The position numbers and the translations under genes are program-made. Below are positions 24,500 to 33,653 of a DNA stretch of 64,000 nucleotides, in pieces. The stretch comes from a bacterium (GTDB taxonomy: Bacteria; Electryoneota; Electryoneia; Electryoneales; Electryoneaceae). The stretch covers positions 20,694 through 84,693 of the forward strand of contig JAHLLB010000018.1 of the NCBI GenBank assembly GCA_020444425.1. The letters run 5' to 3'. Every line of letters starts with the position of its first letter. The stretch's first letter is position 1. Under the pieces are notes generated by a model. That model ran no database searches, was not told the DNA's origin, and saw only the letters and a program-made list of their open reading frames with translations.

Positions 24500-24958
24500 C
24501 TATGCGCCTTCCCCCGGGCGTTCATCCTCGTCGTCAACCGAAGTCACACCCGTCTCACCCGCGAGCGAACGCAACTCCTGCTTGATGTCTTGAATCTGAC
24601 GGATCCGTTCACCGATCCGCTCGAACAAATCCTGCTTCGCCTCGATCCCCTCGGCGATCAGGTAGGCCGCCGCCTCACTGCGGCTGCGGAACAGGCCGGC
24701 GTCCTTCAGGTCGTTGATCCGGTTCAACGCTTCCTCATTGACCCGAACCATCAGCACATGATCCCGCGAGACCAGCGCCTGCTTAACCACGCTGGAGACG
24801 CTGCCGGCAACACGGCTGGCCGTGCGCTTCACTTTGCCACCGATCTTGCCGCCTTCCGCGCCCTCCGCCTCTTCAACCTCAGCGGATTCGTCGTCCAGCA
24901 GTTCCGAGTCTGCATCCACGTGCAGCGGATCGTCCGGCCTTTTCTCTGTCTCATCCAT
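24500..24958 (-). CDS. Ribbon-helix-helix-like small protein
   Basis: 152 aa. The first 60 residues are acidic and disordered. Residues about 70-110 fit a ribbon-helix-helix: strand VLMVRVNEEALNRI, helix NDLKDAGLFRSR, helix SEAAAYLIAEGIE. A charged coiled tail follows (ERIGERIRQIQDIKQEL). It may bind DNA, but RHH-like domains of this form also occur in proteins of unknown role. The start is ATG 24956-24958 with AAGGA upstream; the frame is open to 25069 without a signal. It lies between the helicase and the TlpA-like gene on the same strand. Confidence 0.7.
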   Translation of the reverse strand: MDETEKRPDDPLHVDADSELLDDESAEVEEAEGAEGGKIGGKVKRTASRVAGSVSSVVKQALVSRDHVLMVRVNEEALNRINDLKDAGLFRSRSEAAAYLIAEGIEAKQDLFERIGERIRQIQDIKQELRSLAGETGVTSVDDEDERPGEGA

Positions 24959-25065
24959 TACTGTCGAATCCTTAGCCACCTTGCGCCTTCCCCATGCCTG
25001 GACACGTTCCCTGCATCCTGCAAGGTACACTCCAGCACCGCCGCTCGCCACGCTTGCGCTCAGGT

Positions 25066-27576
25066 TCAACCATCCGTGTCCGCTCCAGGTTGAGACGGAT
25101 GGTTGCGTTTCCAGTCCGTGAGGAAGTCGTGCAGAAGTGACGCATCGTCCACAATATCACTCGCCGCCCAGTCATCACCGAGTAACGCTTCCACCTGCGG
25201 TTCCTGGTAGCGATGATCGATCAGCAACAGTACTCCCGCCTGCTCCGGCGAACGAAACAGGCGTCCGCCCGCCTGACGAATCCGTCGCACCCCCTGCACC
25301 AGGTACGGTGACACGGTCGAGTCCTCATCCTGCCCTTCGTACAGGCTGAGCAGTTCATCTCGGGCGTTTGGCGGCGGAATGCCCATCGAGACCACCGCCG
25401 CGCCGGTGTACAACCCGGCGGGTGGATCAAACCCTTCCGCGTATTTCCCGCCCAGCACCGCCAGGTGCAGCCTTGGCCCCGCCTCACGGTCGAGAAACTT
25501 GAGCATCGCCGGGGTCAAGCCCGCCTGTAACTCGGTCACCGACACCGGCTGATATGCCAACGCCGCCCGTGCCTGCTCGAGATACGCCCGCGACGGGAAG
25601 AACACCAGCCACGCGCCATCCGTCGCCTGAGCCGCGTGTACCAACAGCTCACACAACTCGCCGAGTGTTTCCTCACGCCTGCGCCACGTTGTCGACAACC
25701 CGACATACCGGATCACTGTACGCGCGGAACTGTCCACCGGCGGCACCAGGCTCAACCGTTCGCAATCTCGCGGCGGCAAACCGAGCTGATGCGCGGTCAG
25801 ATCGAACGGGGCGAGGGTCGCCGAGAACAAGATCGTCGAACGCGTCGATTCCCACACCGGACGCAGCACATGCGCAGAATCCATCAGCTCCCAGAACACT
25901 CCGGCGGATTTTGTCTCGATGTACGCCGAGAATGCGTGCGGTTCACGCGTCGCCGCAGCCGCATTGAGCAGGTGACGCAGCAGCTCTCGGGTTTCCCCGG
26001 TTACCCCGGCGGCAAACAGCGCCGGAGACAGCAGCGCCAATCGTTCCAGCGGTTGTGCAAAGTCCGGATCGTCCGGGTCGATCCGTTCGTACGCGACCCC
26101 GGTTTCGTCGAGATCGCGCAGACGGGCGTCCAGCCGTTCGGCCAGCGTGTCGAGCACGCCCAGCACCTCATCCCCCCACGGCGCGTTGTGGAAATCCGCC
26201 TCGTCCGCGATCCGGGCGATGTCCTTCATCCGCACACGCCCGGCGTGCTGATCCCGCACCCGATCCACCACACCGTGCGCTTCGTCGACCAGCAACACCG
26301 TCGGACGCGCAAACCGGCCCGGATCAAACCAACCGCCGTATCGTCCCCCACGCCGGACGAACAGGTTGACATCCCCGATCAACACGTCCGCCTCCCGCGC
26401 GAACGCACTCTGCACCAGACCGGGATCGACACCCTGCTGTTCCGCCAGCGACTTGACGTCGTCCGGCGTGATCGGGTCGGGATCGTTTAACCGTTCGCTC
26501 AACCACTCCGGTGCGTCGTAACGGTCGATCGGATCGTCCTCGCGCTCGTTCGGTGGGGCCGCGCCAAGCCGTGCCTGCGAACCAAGCAGCAACACTCGCC
26601 CGCGTGCGAGATGGCCGGGGTGGCCCGACTTGTCTTGTTCGGCAGGGGGACACTTTGTCCTCAAAGTGTCCCCCTTTTTGTCATCCACATCCGGGGACAC
26701 ATGGTCAGGGGACACATGGTCAGGGGACACATTGTCCCCAATGTGTCCCCGGAAATTATCATAACCCGTCGCCGCTTCAATCAACGCCAGCCGGTCAGCC
26801 TGCTGCGAGGTGCGTGAGGTCGCGTACGCCAGCCGCCAACCATGACGAACACATTCCCGGTACGCCGTCAACAGAATCGGCGCCGTCTTGCCGGAACCGG
26901 TCGGCGATTCCAGCAACAGGTGACGTTTGCCATTCAACGCCTCCGCGACAGCCTCTTCCATCTCCGTCTGCAACGGTCGCCGCTCCGGCCACGGCCACAC
27001 CACCGCGCCGGCATGCCGCCTGCGTTCCGCGAGACGCGCCGCCTCCGCACGCTCGTAGCGCAGGATCTGCAGCAAGCGCCGGTGGACCTCGACACGTAGT
27101 TCGTCGAGCAGATGGATCGAGCGTTCCACCACGTGTTCGTCAACGGTTCCATTGAGCGGGTCGAGGTAGGTCAGGCGGCCAGCGGGGGCGGGTTCGTCGG
27201 CGTGGGTCGTGCGCCAGATCCAGAGGTACAGCAGCAGCTGCTTCAGGTCGCCGGGCAGCGGCAGTTCGGCAGATCCCAACGGCTTGAGTTTCACCTCTTC
27301 CAGGATCGTCTGGCCACGTTCTGACCACACACCGTCGATGCGACCGCTGAGCAGCACACGGCCACCGTCGACCGTCAGCTCCAACGATACCGGCTGTTCA
27401 GGCAGGTAGGTTTCCTCCGCCGACGCACGCCTTTCGGCGTGGAGGATGTGCGCGTTGCGGCCCAGCTCGGCACGTTGCGGACCGGCCAGCGCGGCGGACG
27501 CCGCCCGGCGTTCACGGACAAGATCCGTGACCGAAACTCGCAGTGTGTCAGATGTCGAATCGTAGCGGACAGGCAT
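25066..27576 (-). CDS. PD-(D/E)XK-like nuclease fused to DinG/XPD-type superfamily 2 helicase
   Basis: 836 aa. Residues 1-160 resemble a PD-(D/E)XK nuclease (GRIDGVW near 80, then ILEEVKLK). The helicase has Walker A in LESPTGSGKTAP near 225, motif II DEAH in VLLVDEAHGVVDR near 430, STILFSATLAPFD, and late motifs GKYAEGFDPP and QGVRRIRQAGGRLFR. The four Fe-S cysteines of XPD/DinG between motifs I and II are not present. In that place the frame runs through a cluster of dispersed hairpin repeats (26641-26753) that adds about 37 residues. The start is ATG 27574-27576 without a clear ribosome site. Role: probably DNA repair, unwinding flaps or replication blocks. Confidence 0.85.
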   Translation of the reverse strand: MPVRYDSTSDTLRVSVTDLVRERRAASAALAGPQRAELGRNAHILHAERRASAEETYLPEQPVSLELTVDGGRVLLSGRIDGVWSERGQTILEEVKLKPLGSAELPLPGDLKQLLLYLWIWRTTHADEPAPAGRLTYLDPLNGTVDEHVVERSIHLLDELRVEVHRRLLQILRYERAEAARLAERRRHAGAVVWPWPERRPLQTEMEEAVAEALNGKRHLLLESPTGSGKTAPILLTAYRECVRHGWRLAYATSRTSQQADRLALIEAATGYDNFRGHIGDNVSPDHVSPDHVSPDVDDKKGDTLRTKCPPAEQDKSGHPGHLARGRVLLLGSQARLGAAPPNEREDDPIDRYDAPEWLSERLNDPDPITPDDVKSLAEQQGVDPGLVQSAFAREADVLIGDVNLFVRRGGRYGGWFDPGRFARPTVLLVDEAHGVVDRVRDQHAGRVRMKDIARIADEADFHNAPWGDEVLGVLDTLAERLDARLRDLDETGVAYERIDPDDPDFAQPLERLALLSPALFAAGVTGETRELLRHLLNAAAATREPHAFSAYIETKSAGVFWELMDSAHVLRPVWESTRSTILFSATLAPFDLTAHQLGLPPRDCERLSLVPPVDSSARTVIRYVGLSTTWRRREETLGELCELLVHAAQATDGAWLVFFPSRAYLEQARAALAYQPVSVTELQAGLTPAMLKFLDREAGPRLHLAVLGGKYAEGFDPPAGLYTGAAVVSMGIPPPNARDELLSLYEGQDEDSTVSPYLVQGVRRIRQAGGRLFRSPEQAGVLLLIDHRYQEPQVEALLGDDWAASDIVDDASLLHDFLTDWKRNHPSQPGADTDG
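26645..26750. repeat. Cluster of GGGGACAC-class repeats inside the helicase gene
   Basis: Perfect hairpin GGGGGACACTTTG-TCCT-CAAAGTGTCCCCC (26645-26674) is followed by TTTTT. Next come two direct 15-bp units GGGGACACATGGTCA (26693-26722), then a second perfect hairpin GGGGACACATTG-TCCC-CAATGTGTCCCC (26723-26750). The helicase frame stays open through all of it, giving the peptide repeats DHVSP-DHVSP. Confidence 0.85.
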
Positions 27577-27600
27577 GGGGGAAGGTAGCGAAAATAAGAG

Positions 27601-27623
27601 ACTCGGTACACTTCGTACCGAGT
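27601..27623 (-). terminator. Hairpin between the beta-helix gene and the helicase gene
   Basis: ACTCGGTAC-ACTTC-GTACCGAGT, a perfect 9-bp stem; on the minus strand it is followed by CTCTTATTTTC. It probably terminates the beta-helix transcript. Confidence 0.65.
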
Positions 27624-27660
27624 TGGTTAATTGTCTATTTATGGCATAATATATATACAA

Positions 27661-29468
27661 CTACTCAAACACATGAGGATACGGATATGGCGGGCGCCAG
27701 GGGGTCGGGAGAACACCTTCGCAATGATCAATCCGGGATTGGATATCATACGGCAAATCATCCTCCCAGACTCCACCGGTATTCCAGGAATTTCCACCGT
27801 AGAGAAGGTTTGCTGTAAAAAATGCACAACGATTCGTGTCAGAAATTCCCGGGTGGAAGGAAATAAAGGGAAAGGAGCCCGTATGCCGTTCAATCGTGCA
27901 TTCGACAAAAATAATCGCTCCCATTGCTCTGTTAATCGTATTTTCCGAACAGATAATCAATCCACCGTCACGATGCATGCCGCCGATGCGGATCGGTGTT
28001 GCCTTCTGTCCGGCATGATTTTCATCAATATGGAGACCCTGAACGAGCACCTGGCCCGCAACAGTGAGCCCGAGATCACCCGGAAACCAGAACGCCACTG
28101 AATTTGTGTCTGGTTTCTGACCGTTTTGAGCTAACATCCCGCCTTGAATCAGGATGTTCTCTTCCGACATCTCGATAATCAGACCACCACTGTAGTTATT
28201 GCTCGAATTAATGGAGTTGATGCTAATGTTATGTGCGTCCTGGTCAAACCAAAGGCCAACACCTTGATTCTCATGGAACGAAACGTCCTCAACGCACACA
28301 TCATGGACTCTGTGCAGCTTTGACCCACCGCAGTCGTGATCCATCCTCTTGGAACGATAAGCTCGCCAGTTATTGTAACTGATATCACAATCAAAGATGC
28401 CCATTCCCACGCAGTCCTGTGCGAAAAGCCCATAGGTTCCGTTATGGTTGAATGTCGAGTTGGTAATCAACACACTCGGACTATCCTCCGAAACTTCCGG
28501 ATCGCAATAATACTCCATATTCACTTCGTCAAAACCGGCGATACATTTTGTGATCGTTAAACCACGTCCTCCATTGTAATCAAAGTGACAGTTGTCGATC
28601 CTGACATTCGAACACAGCTTGATCTGCACAGCAGGTTCTCCCTGATACGGCGAGGTCAGCGTGAACCGGAGATTCTTCAGCGTGATGCTGTTGACTTCGT
28701 GGAAGTTGAATAGCGTCTGTAGCCGGGGTGTGTACCACTTGTATACTGTCGTATCCGTGAAGGTTACGAATGGGACATCCGCATGGATACGAATGCGTTT
28801 ATCCTGAAATGGAAAACGAACGTTCACAGACCATGTATTCTCATCCGGATCGCCTTCATCTACAAACTGCTCTGGATACATCACGTATGAACCGTATTCG
28901 AAGGATCCCTGATTATTGTAAACGTAGCCAACAAATTCGCGGTGCTTGAGAAAGCTGCCATCGAAGGGGATGGTGGGATAGGAAGGTTCCACATCCACGG
29001 AATCGGCGTACCACAGAGTATCCCCTTGGGCGTTTGTGTCAGGCAGGGCAGGAAAATTGAAAATCTGGTTCTGCGGCCAAACGCGTTCGTAATAATCTTC
29101 ACCGACGGGTGCGCTCCAATTGGTCAAGATGAATCTGGAATCAATCCCCGTAATAGTTTGCAGACCGGGATATCCTTCGATGGTCAGATCCGGCCTCCTG
29201 GATTCGTTCTGAAGGACGTCATACCAAGGAAGTGCGTTGTCCCTCCCTATCCCCAGGTGCATTGGACCGTTTATCAGCCGCAGAACAACTGGCTCTGTAT
29301 CTGTCCAGACTTCCGTGAACGCATGCTCGAAGGTTCGCCACGGATGATCTGTGTCGAGACCGGTGTTGGCGTTGTCACCATGAGGTGAGATATAGTAGAT
29401 TTCGGCATGGGGGTAGAACAAACGAGCAAGAACGAGATGGCGAGCGAAATTGGCACTATTGTGCGCAT
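27661..29468 (-). CDS. Secreted right-handed parallel beta-helix protein, frameshifted just after the signal peptide
   Basis: The body (27661-29421, 586 codons) opens with AEIYYISPHGDNANTGLDTD, the usual start of a pectate-lyase-like/DUF1565 beta-helix domain. It continues with many N-x-F/I-x-N-N rungs such as ITNSTFNHNGTYGLF and GIFDCDISYNN. This frame has no ATG or ribosome site. In the next frame ATG 29466-29468, with GAGGG 5 bp upstream, encodes a clean signal peptide MRTIVPISLAISFLLVCST. One extra C in the five-C run at 29409-29413 (G on the plus strand) would join the two as ...CSTPHAEIYYISPHG. Either a sequencing slip, a mutation or phase variation. Base composition is lower in GC than the neighbours. 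No T9SS tail is seen. Substrate unknown. Confidence 0.75.
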
Positions 29469-29623
29469 AGAACCCTCGGGTGATCTAGTAACTTGATGGA
29501 ATGTAAAGAAATCCTCCTCCACTTTGGGTGATCGGAGAGTCTCCGGAGACAGTCGATACTTCTATGAGTGAGCATGGTAGCTCCGGGCGTTGATTTTATT
29601 CTTGTCGCCAATTGAGGTGAACG

Positions 29624-31087
29624 ATGATGCTTTTTTTCTTTGCGATTCTAGTTTCTTTCATGTTGCTGTCCGGCCCTGTCCAGGCACAACCTCCCGACAC
29701 GTCATGGACGGCTACGTGGCAGTACGAGTATAACGAAGATATCCGCTGCATCCGTTCAATGTCAGATGGAGGATTTATAGCAGGTGGGTGGACGATGTAT
29801 GGACCTGGATATGTCAATTCCTGGATTCTGCGCGGAGATGCACAAGGCAACGAAATCTGGACTCTGTTGGAATCCGGCGGGGAAAATGATGCGACCGACT
29901 ACATCGAACCCACCCGCGACGGCGGATTCATCACCTGCGGCGAAACGTGGAATGTCCTCACCTGGGACGGGTTTGTCCGCAAGCTGAATGCAGATGGTGA
30001 GCAACTCTGGGCACGACGGATCGGAGACATCAACTGGGACGATGTCGCACTCTGTGTCCGTGAACTCCCGGATGGAAGCGGATTTGTCGCCACAGGCATC
30101 AGCGGCGGCCACCCTTTCCTGTGGAAACTCGCCCCGGACGGGCAAACTGTCTGGCGGCGAAATTACCCCTATATCCCCTGGGAAGTTCCAAACTTCGTCG
30201 AACCCGCCGCCAACGGTGATCTGATCGTCGCTGCGGCCTACCCGCAACAGTTCTTCCTCGCACGCTTTTCCGCTTCCGGACAGCACCTCTGGCACAGAAC
30301 CTACCAATCAGGCGACTCATATAGCGGTGAAGCTTCATGCGTCCGCGAAGCTCCAGACGGCAGTATCTACGCCGCCGGGACACTCTATTTCTTCGGTACG
30401 TCGTTCGCCTGGTACGTGATCAAGACCGATCCGCAAGGCAACCTCATCTGGGAGCATATTTATGACCTCCCAACCACCGCCTCCCAGGAAGCGACGGAGC
30501 TTTGCCTCACGCCCGACGGCAACCTCGTCGTCGCGGGATTCGCCGATCCGAATTATCTATTGATGAAATACGATCCCGACGGCAATGTTCTGTGGCAACT
30601 GGAACTCCCCGATGGCAAAGCGTTCTCGATTGACCAGATGCGTGACGGCGGCTACATTTTCGGCGGCGAATACACCACCAACGGCGGCGGCGACTCCGAA
30701 GCCTTCCACCTGATCAAAACCGAACCCGAAGTCCTGATCGAGCTGCAGCCGTGGAATCCGCAGCTTCCGGCGTCGGGCGGCTGGCTCAGCTATGGCGCGC
30801 AGGTGAGCAACATCCTCGTCAATCCGACGCCGCTGGACGCGTGGCTCGTGCTCACCAACCCAGACGGCCAGCGTTTCCGGCTGAACAGCTTCCCCGTTAC
30901 ACTCCAGCCCGGCGCGACCTTCAGCCGCCCGCGAATCAACGTCTGGATCCCACCCAACGCCCCCAACGGCACCTGGACCCTCGAAGCGCACCTCGGCGTC
31001 GCGCCGCCAATCCCCCCGCCCGGCGGACAACACGCCACCCGCAACATGGGCCTGGGATCGTTTGCGTTCACGAAGTCATCTGAGTAG
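29624..31087 (+). CDS. Secreted propeller-like repeat protein
   Basis: 487 aa with a signal peptide (1-21, ending in PVQAQ). From about residue 40 to 370 there are about seven repeats of roughly 50 residues built around DGGFIAGGW...LNADGEQLW, the pattern of WD/PQQ-like or delta-60 beta-propellers. A C-terminal beta domain (about 375-480) follows; no T9SS motif is recognised. Export beyond the periplasm is thus unproven. GAGGTG precedes ATG 29624. Its role is unknown; such proteins in this group are often surface adhesins or enzyme scaffolds. It converges on the gamma-glutamyltransferase gene. Confidence 0.8.
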   Translation: MMLFFFAILVSFMLLSGPVQAQPPDTSWTATWQYEYNEDIRCIRSMSDGGFIAGGWTMYGPGYVNSWILRGDAQGNEIWTLLESGGENDATDYIEPTRDGGFITCGETWNVLTWDGFVRKLNADGEQLWARRIGDINWDDVALCVRELPDGSGFVATGISGGHPFLWKLAPDGQTVWRRNYPYIPWEVPNFVEPAANGDLIVAAAYPQQFFLARFSASGQHLWHRTYQSGDSYSGEASCVREAPDGSIYAAGTLYFFGTSFAWYVIKTDPQGNLIWEHIYDLPTTASQEATELCLTPDGNLVVAGFADPNYLLMKYDPDGNVLWQLELPDGKAFSIDQMRDGGYIFGGEYTTNGGGDSEAFHLIKTEPEVLIELQPWNPQLPASGGWLSYGAQVSNILVNPTPLDAWLVLTNPDGQRFRLNSFPVTLQPGATFSRPRINVWIPPNAPNGTWTLEAHLGVAPPIPPPGGQHATRNMGLGSFAFTKSSE

Positions 31088-31124
31088 TACCACCACAAAC
31101 GGCGGGTCACAGGGGCAGGATCGT

Positions 31125-32852
31125 TTACCTCACCCCCATCGCCGTCCCGACAGATCGCGGATCGGCGGCGCCGAAGTACAGGCCCGTTTCCGGATCGAGC
31201 AGCACCGCCTGCACCACGCTGCCCGGCGTGTAATGCACCGCGCTGTGGCCCTGTTGACGCAGCAGATGCACGACATCCGGCGAAATGTCTTCGCTCACGT
31301 ACAGATAGTCCGGCGACCACTGGTGGTGGATACGGGGTTCGGAAACAGCGTCCTGGACGTCCATCCCGAAGTCGATCACGTTGAGGATCGTCTGCAACGT
31401 GCCGGTGATGATCTTCGGCCCACCTGCCGCGCCGACCGCCATGAACGGCTGCCCGTCCTTGACGATGATCGTCGGCGTCATGCTCGACAACGGCCGCTTG
31501 CCCGGACGGATCGAATTTGCTTCCGTCCCGACCAGCCCGAAGTAGTTCGGCACACCCGGCTGCGCGGAAAAATCGTCCATCTCGTTGTTGAGGAAGATGC
31601 CCGTATCGCCGAGGATGACTTTGGACCCGAAGTGCGTGTTCACAGTCGTCGTCAACGCCACCATGTTGCCCCACTGGTCCACCACGCTGAGGTGCGAGGT
31701 GTGGCCGTCCTTAAGCAACGAGTCCGGCGGATTGTCCATGTACTGTAGAGGGTTGCCGGGACCGCGCGGGTGACGGTCGTAGATGTTGATGATCCGGCCA
31801 CGCAGGGAGTCCGCGTACGCCTTCGAGATCAGCCCTTCCACCGGCACATTGACAAAGTCCGGATCGCCAAGAAATTCCGCCCGGTCGGCGAACGCGAGGT
31901 CCATCGCTTCCGCGAGGTGATGATACCAGTTGACTGAACGCACCCCGAACTGCGGCAGATTCCAGCCCTCGAGGATGTTCAGCATCTGCACCAGGTGTAT
32001 CCCGCCGGAGCTGGGCGGCGGCATGGAGTAGACGTCGTAGCCGCGATACGTGCCGTGGATCGGCTCACGAACCGTCGCGTGGTAGTTCGCGAGATCGTCC
32101 GCGGTGATCAGCCCACCGTTTTCCTCCATGAAGCGCACGATCTCGTCCGCAATGCTGCCCTGGTAGAATTCGTCGCCGCCATGGTCCGCGATCTTCTTCA
32201 ACGATCGCGCGAGATCCTTCTGGATGTGCAGCTCGCCGACGCCGACCGTCATCGAATCCTCGTCCAGCATCACCCGCGCCGTGCTCGGAAACACCTTGAA
32301 ATAGGGGAGCGCACCCTCATACACCCGCGCCTCAGGTGGGCTGATGACGTAGCCCTCGTCCGCGTGCTGGATCGCCCGTTTCATGATACGTGACCGCTTC
32401 ATCGTGCCGAACATCTCAAGCGCCTTTTCGCGTGCGGCAACCGAGCCCGGCACACCACCCGCGAGGATGCCGATCTCGGAGAGACCGGGAACGACCAGGC
32501 TGTCCGGACCGATGTACATGTCGCGATGTGCGGCCGCCGGAGCGACCTCACGGCCGTCGATGCAGACCACTTCGCCCGTCTCGCCGTCACGGATCACCCA
32601 GAACTCACCGCCGCCGAGCCCTTCGCTGTAGCCGCAGACCACGTCCAGCGTGTAAATCGCCGCGAGGGCGGCGTCGATTGCGGTCCCGCCGTCGTTGAGC
32701 ACCTCCCAACCAGCCTCGGTGGCGAGCGGGTGCGCGGTGGCGATCATTCCGCCGGTGCCCCATTCGGGCGGCGGAGCGGCGGCGTTGGAGCTGAACGGGA
32801 CAAGCAACAGGGCGAGCAGCAGAATCGGGAGCAGCACGGGTGCGGATCGCAT
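31125..32852 (-). CDS. ggt: Gamma-glutamyltransferase
   Basis: Periplasmic or outer-surface Ntn hydrolase that cleaves glutathione and transfers the gamma-glutamyl group; 575 aa with a signal peptide (1-24). The chain should self-cleave before the catalytic Thr of KDGHTSHLSVVDQWGNMV. Supporting motifs are TAIDAALAAIYTLDVV, GLGGGEFWVIRD, MPPPSSGGIHLVQ, and IRPGKRPLSSMTPTI (the SSM of the gamma-glutamyl site), with PKIITGTLQTILNV later. GGAGA lies before ATG 32850-32852. No nearby gene explains a specific pathway; thiol or nitrogen salvage is the usual role. Confidence 0.95.
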   Translation of the reverse strand: MRSAPVLLPILLLALLLVPFSSNAAAPPPEWGTGGMIATAHPLATEAGWEVLNDGGTAIDAALAAIYTLDVVCGYSEGLGGGEFWVIRDGETGEVVCIDGREVAPAAAHRDMYIGPDSLVVPGLSEIGILAGGVPGSVAAREKALEMFGTMKRSRIMKRAIQHADEGYVISPPEARVYEGALPYFKVFPSTARVMLDEDSMTVGVGELHIQKDLARSLKKIADHGGDEFYQGSIADEIVRFMEENGGLITADDLANYHATVREPIHGTYRGYDVYSMPPPSSGGIHLVQMLNILEGWNLPQFGVRSVNWYHHLAEAMDLAFADRAEFLGDPDFVNVPVEGLISKAYADSLRGRIINIYDRHPRGPGNPLQYMDNPPDSLLKDGHTSHLSVVDQWGNMVALTTTVNTHFGSKVILGDTGIFLNNEMDDFSAQPGVPNYFGLVGTEANSIRPGKRPLSSMTPTIIVKDGQPFMAVGAAGGPKIITGTLQTILNVIDFGMDVQDAVSEPRIHHQWSPDYLYVSEDISPDVVHLLRQQGHSAVHYTPGSVVQAVLLDPETGLYFGAADPRSVGTAMGVR

Positions 32853-32932
32853 GAAAGTTCTCCAGAGAGTAAGCTGAGCTGACGAGGCGAAGGTATGTCC
32901 GTTATATTCACGGCAGCAAACGGAAGGATACC

Positions 32933-33550
32933 ATGAACCTCTTTGTCGCCATCGCGGGGAATATCGGAGTCGGAAAATCGACGGTCACCCAGGCCCTCGC
33001 CGACCAGCTCGGCTGGAAACCGTACTACGAACCCGTCATCAACAATCCATACCTCGACGACTTCTACGCCGACATGAAGACCTGGTCCTTCCATCTTCAA
33101 GTCTACTTCCTCTCGAAACGCTTCGAAGCGCAAGCCGAAATCAGCACCGCCGAACAGTCCTGCGTGCAGGACCGCAGCATCTACGAAGACGTCGAGATCT
33201 TCGCCCGTACGCTGCACAAGCAGGGCTTCATGGACAAGCGCGATTACGAAAACTACAGCTCGCTGTTCGAGCAGATGGTCAACCACCTGCGCACACCGGA
33301 CGTCATCCTGTACCTTAAATCCGACGTCGACACGTTGCTGCGGCGGATCAACGAACGCGGCCGTGAATCCGAACAAGGCATCGACCCGGGCTACATGCAC
33401 GAACTCAACCGGGCCTACGAAAGCTGGGCGAAACGCGCACGCAAAAAGATGCACGTCCTCACCATCGACGCATCCGGCGCGAACTCCCCCGAGATGGTCG
33501 CCGAATCCGCTGTCCAGAAAATGCGGGAACTGTTCGGGTTGTTTTGGTAG
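32933..33550 (+). CDS. Deoxynucleoside kinase
   Basis: 205 aa, of the deoxyadenosine/deoxyguanosine kinase family. The P-loop FVAIAGNIGVGKSTV is at residues 4-18. The substrate motifs YYEPVINNPYLDDFY and QDRSIYEDVEIFA (DRS) follow, and RRINERGRESEQGI is the lid. It salvages deoxynucleosides to dNMPs. AAGGA precedes ATG 32933. Normal base composition contrasts sharply with the AT-rich gene that begins about 100 bp later. Confidence 0.92.
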   Translation: MNLFVAIAGNIGVGKSTVTQALADQLGWKPYYEPVINNPYLDDFYADMKTWSFHLQVYFLSKRFEAQAEISTAEQSCVQDRSIYEDVEIFARTLHKQGFMDKRDYENYSSLFEQMVNHLRTPDVILYLKSDVDTLLRRINERGRESEQGIDPGYMHELNRAYESWAKRARKKMHVLTIDASGANSPEMVAESAVQKMRELFGLFW

Positions 33551-33591
33551 GGTGTGTTATATTCTATTCACTAGGATCTTACTGAACCCTT

Positions 33592-33622
33592 GGAATATAG
33601 TTTTTATACTAAACTATATTCC
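33592..33622. promoter_or_regulatory. 12-bp inverted repeat before the AT-rich ATPase gene
   Basis: GGAATATAGTTT and AAACTATATTCC are perfectly complementary around the loop TTATACT, ending 31 bp before the ATPase start. There is no T run, so an operator for autoregulation fits better than a terminator for the kinase gene upstream. Confidence 0.5.
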
Positions 33623-33653
33623 ATTGTATTCACTTCATACAAAGGATTCTATC

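Noticed and set aside
27631..28101. Plus-strand frame inside the beta-helix gene
   Set aside because: The opposite strand carries the beta-helix protein; the frame has no supporting motif.
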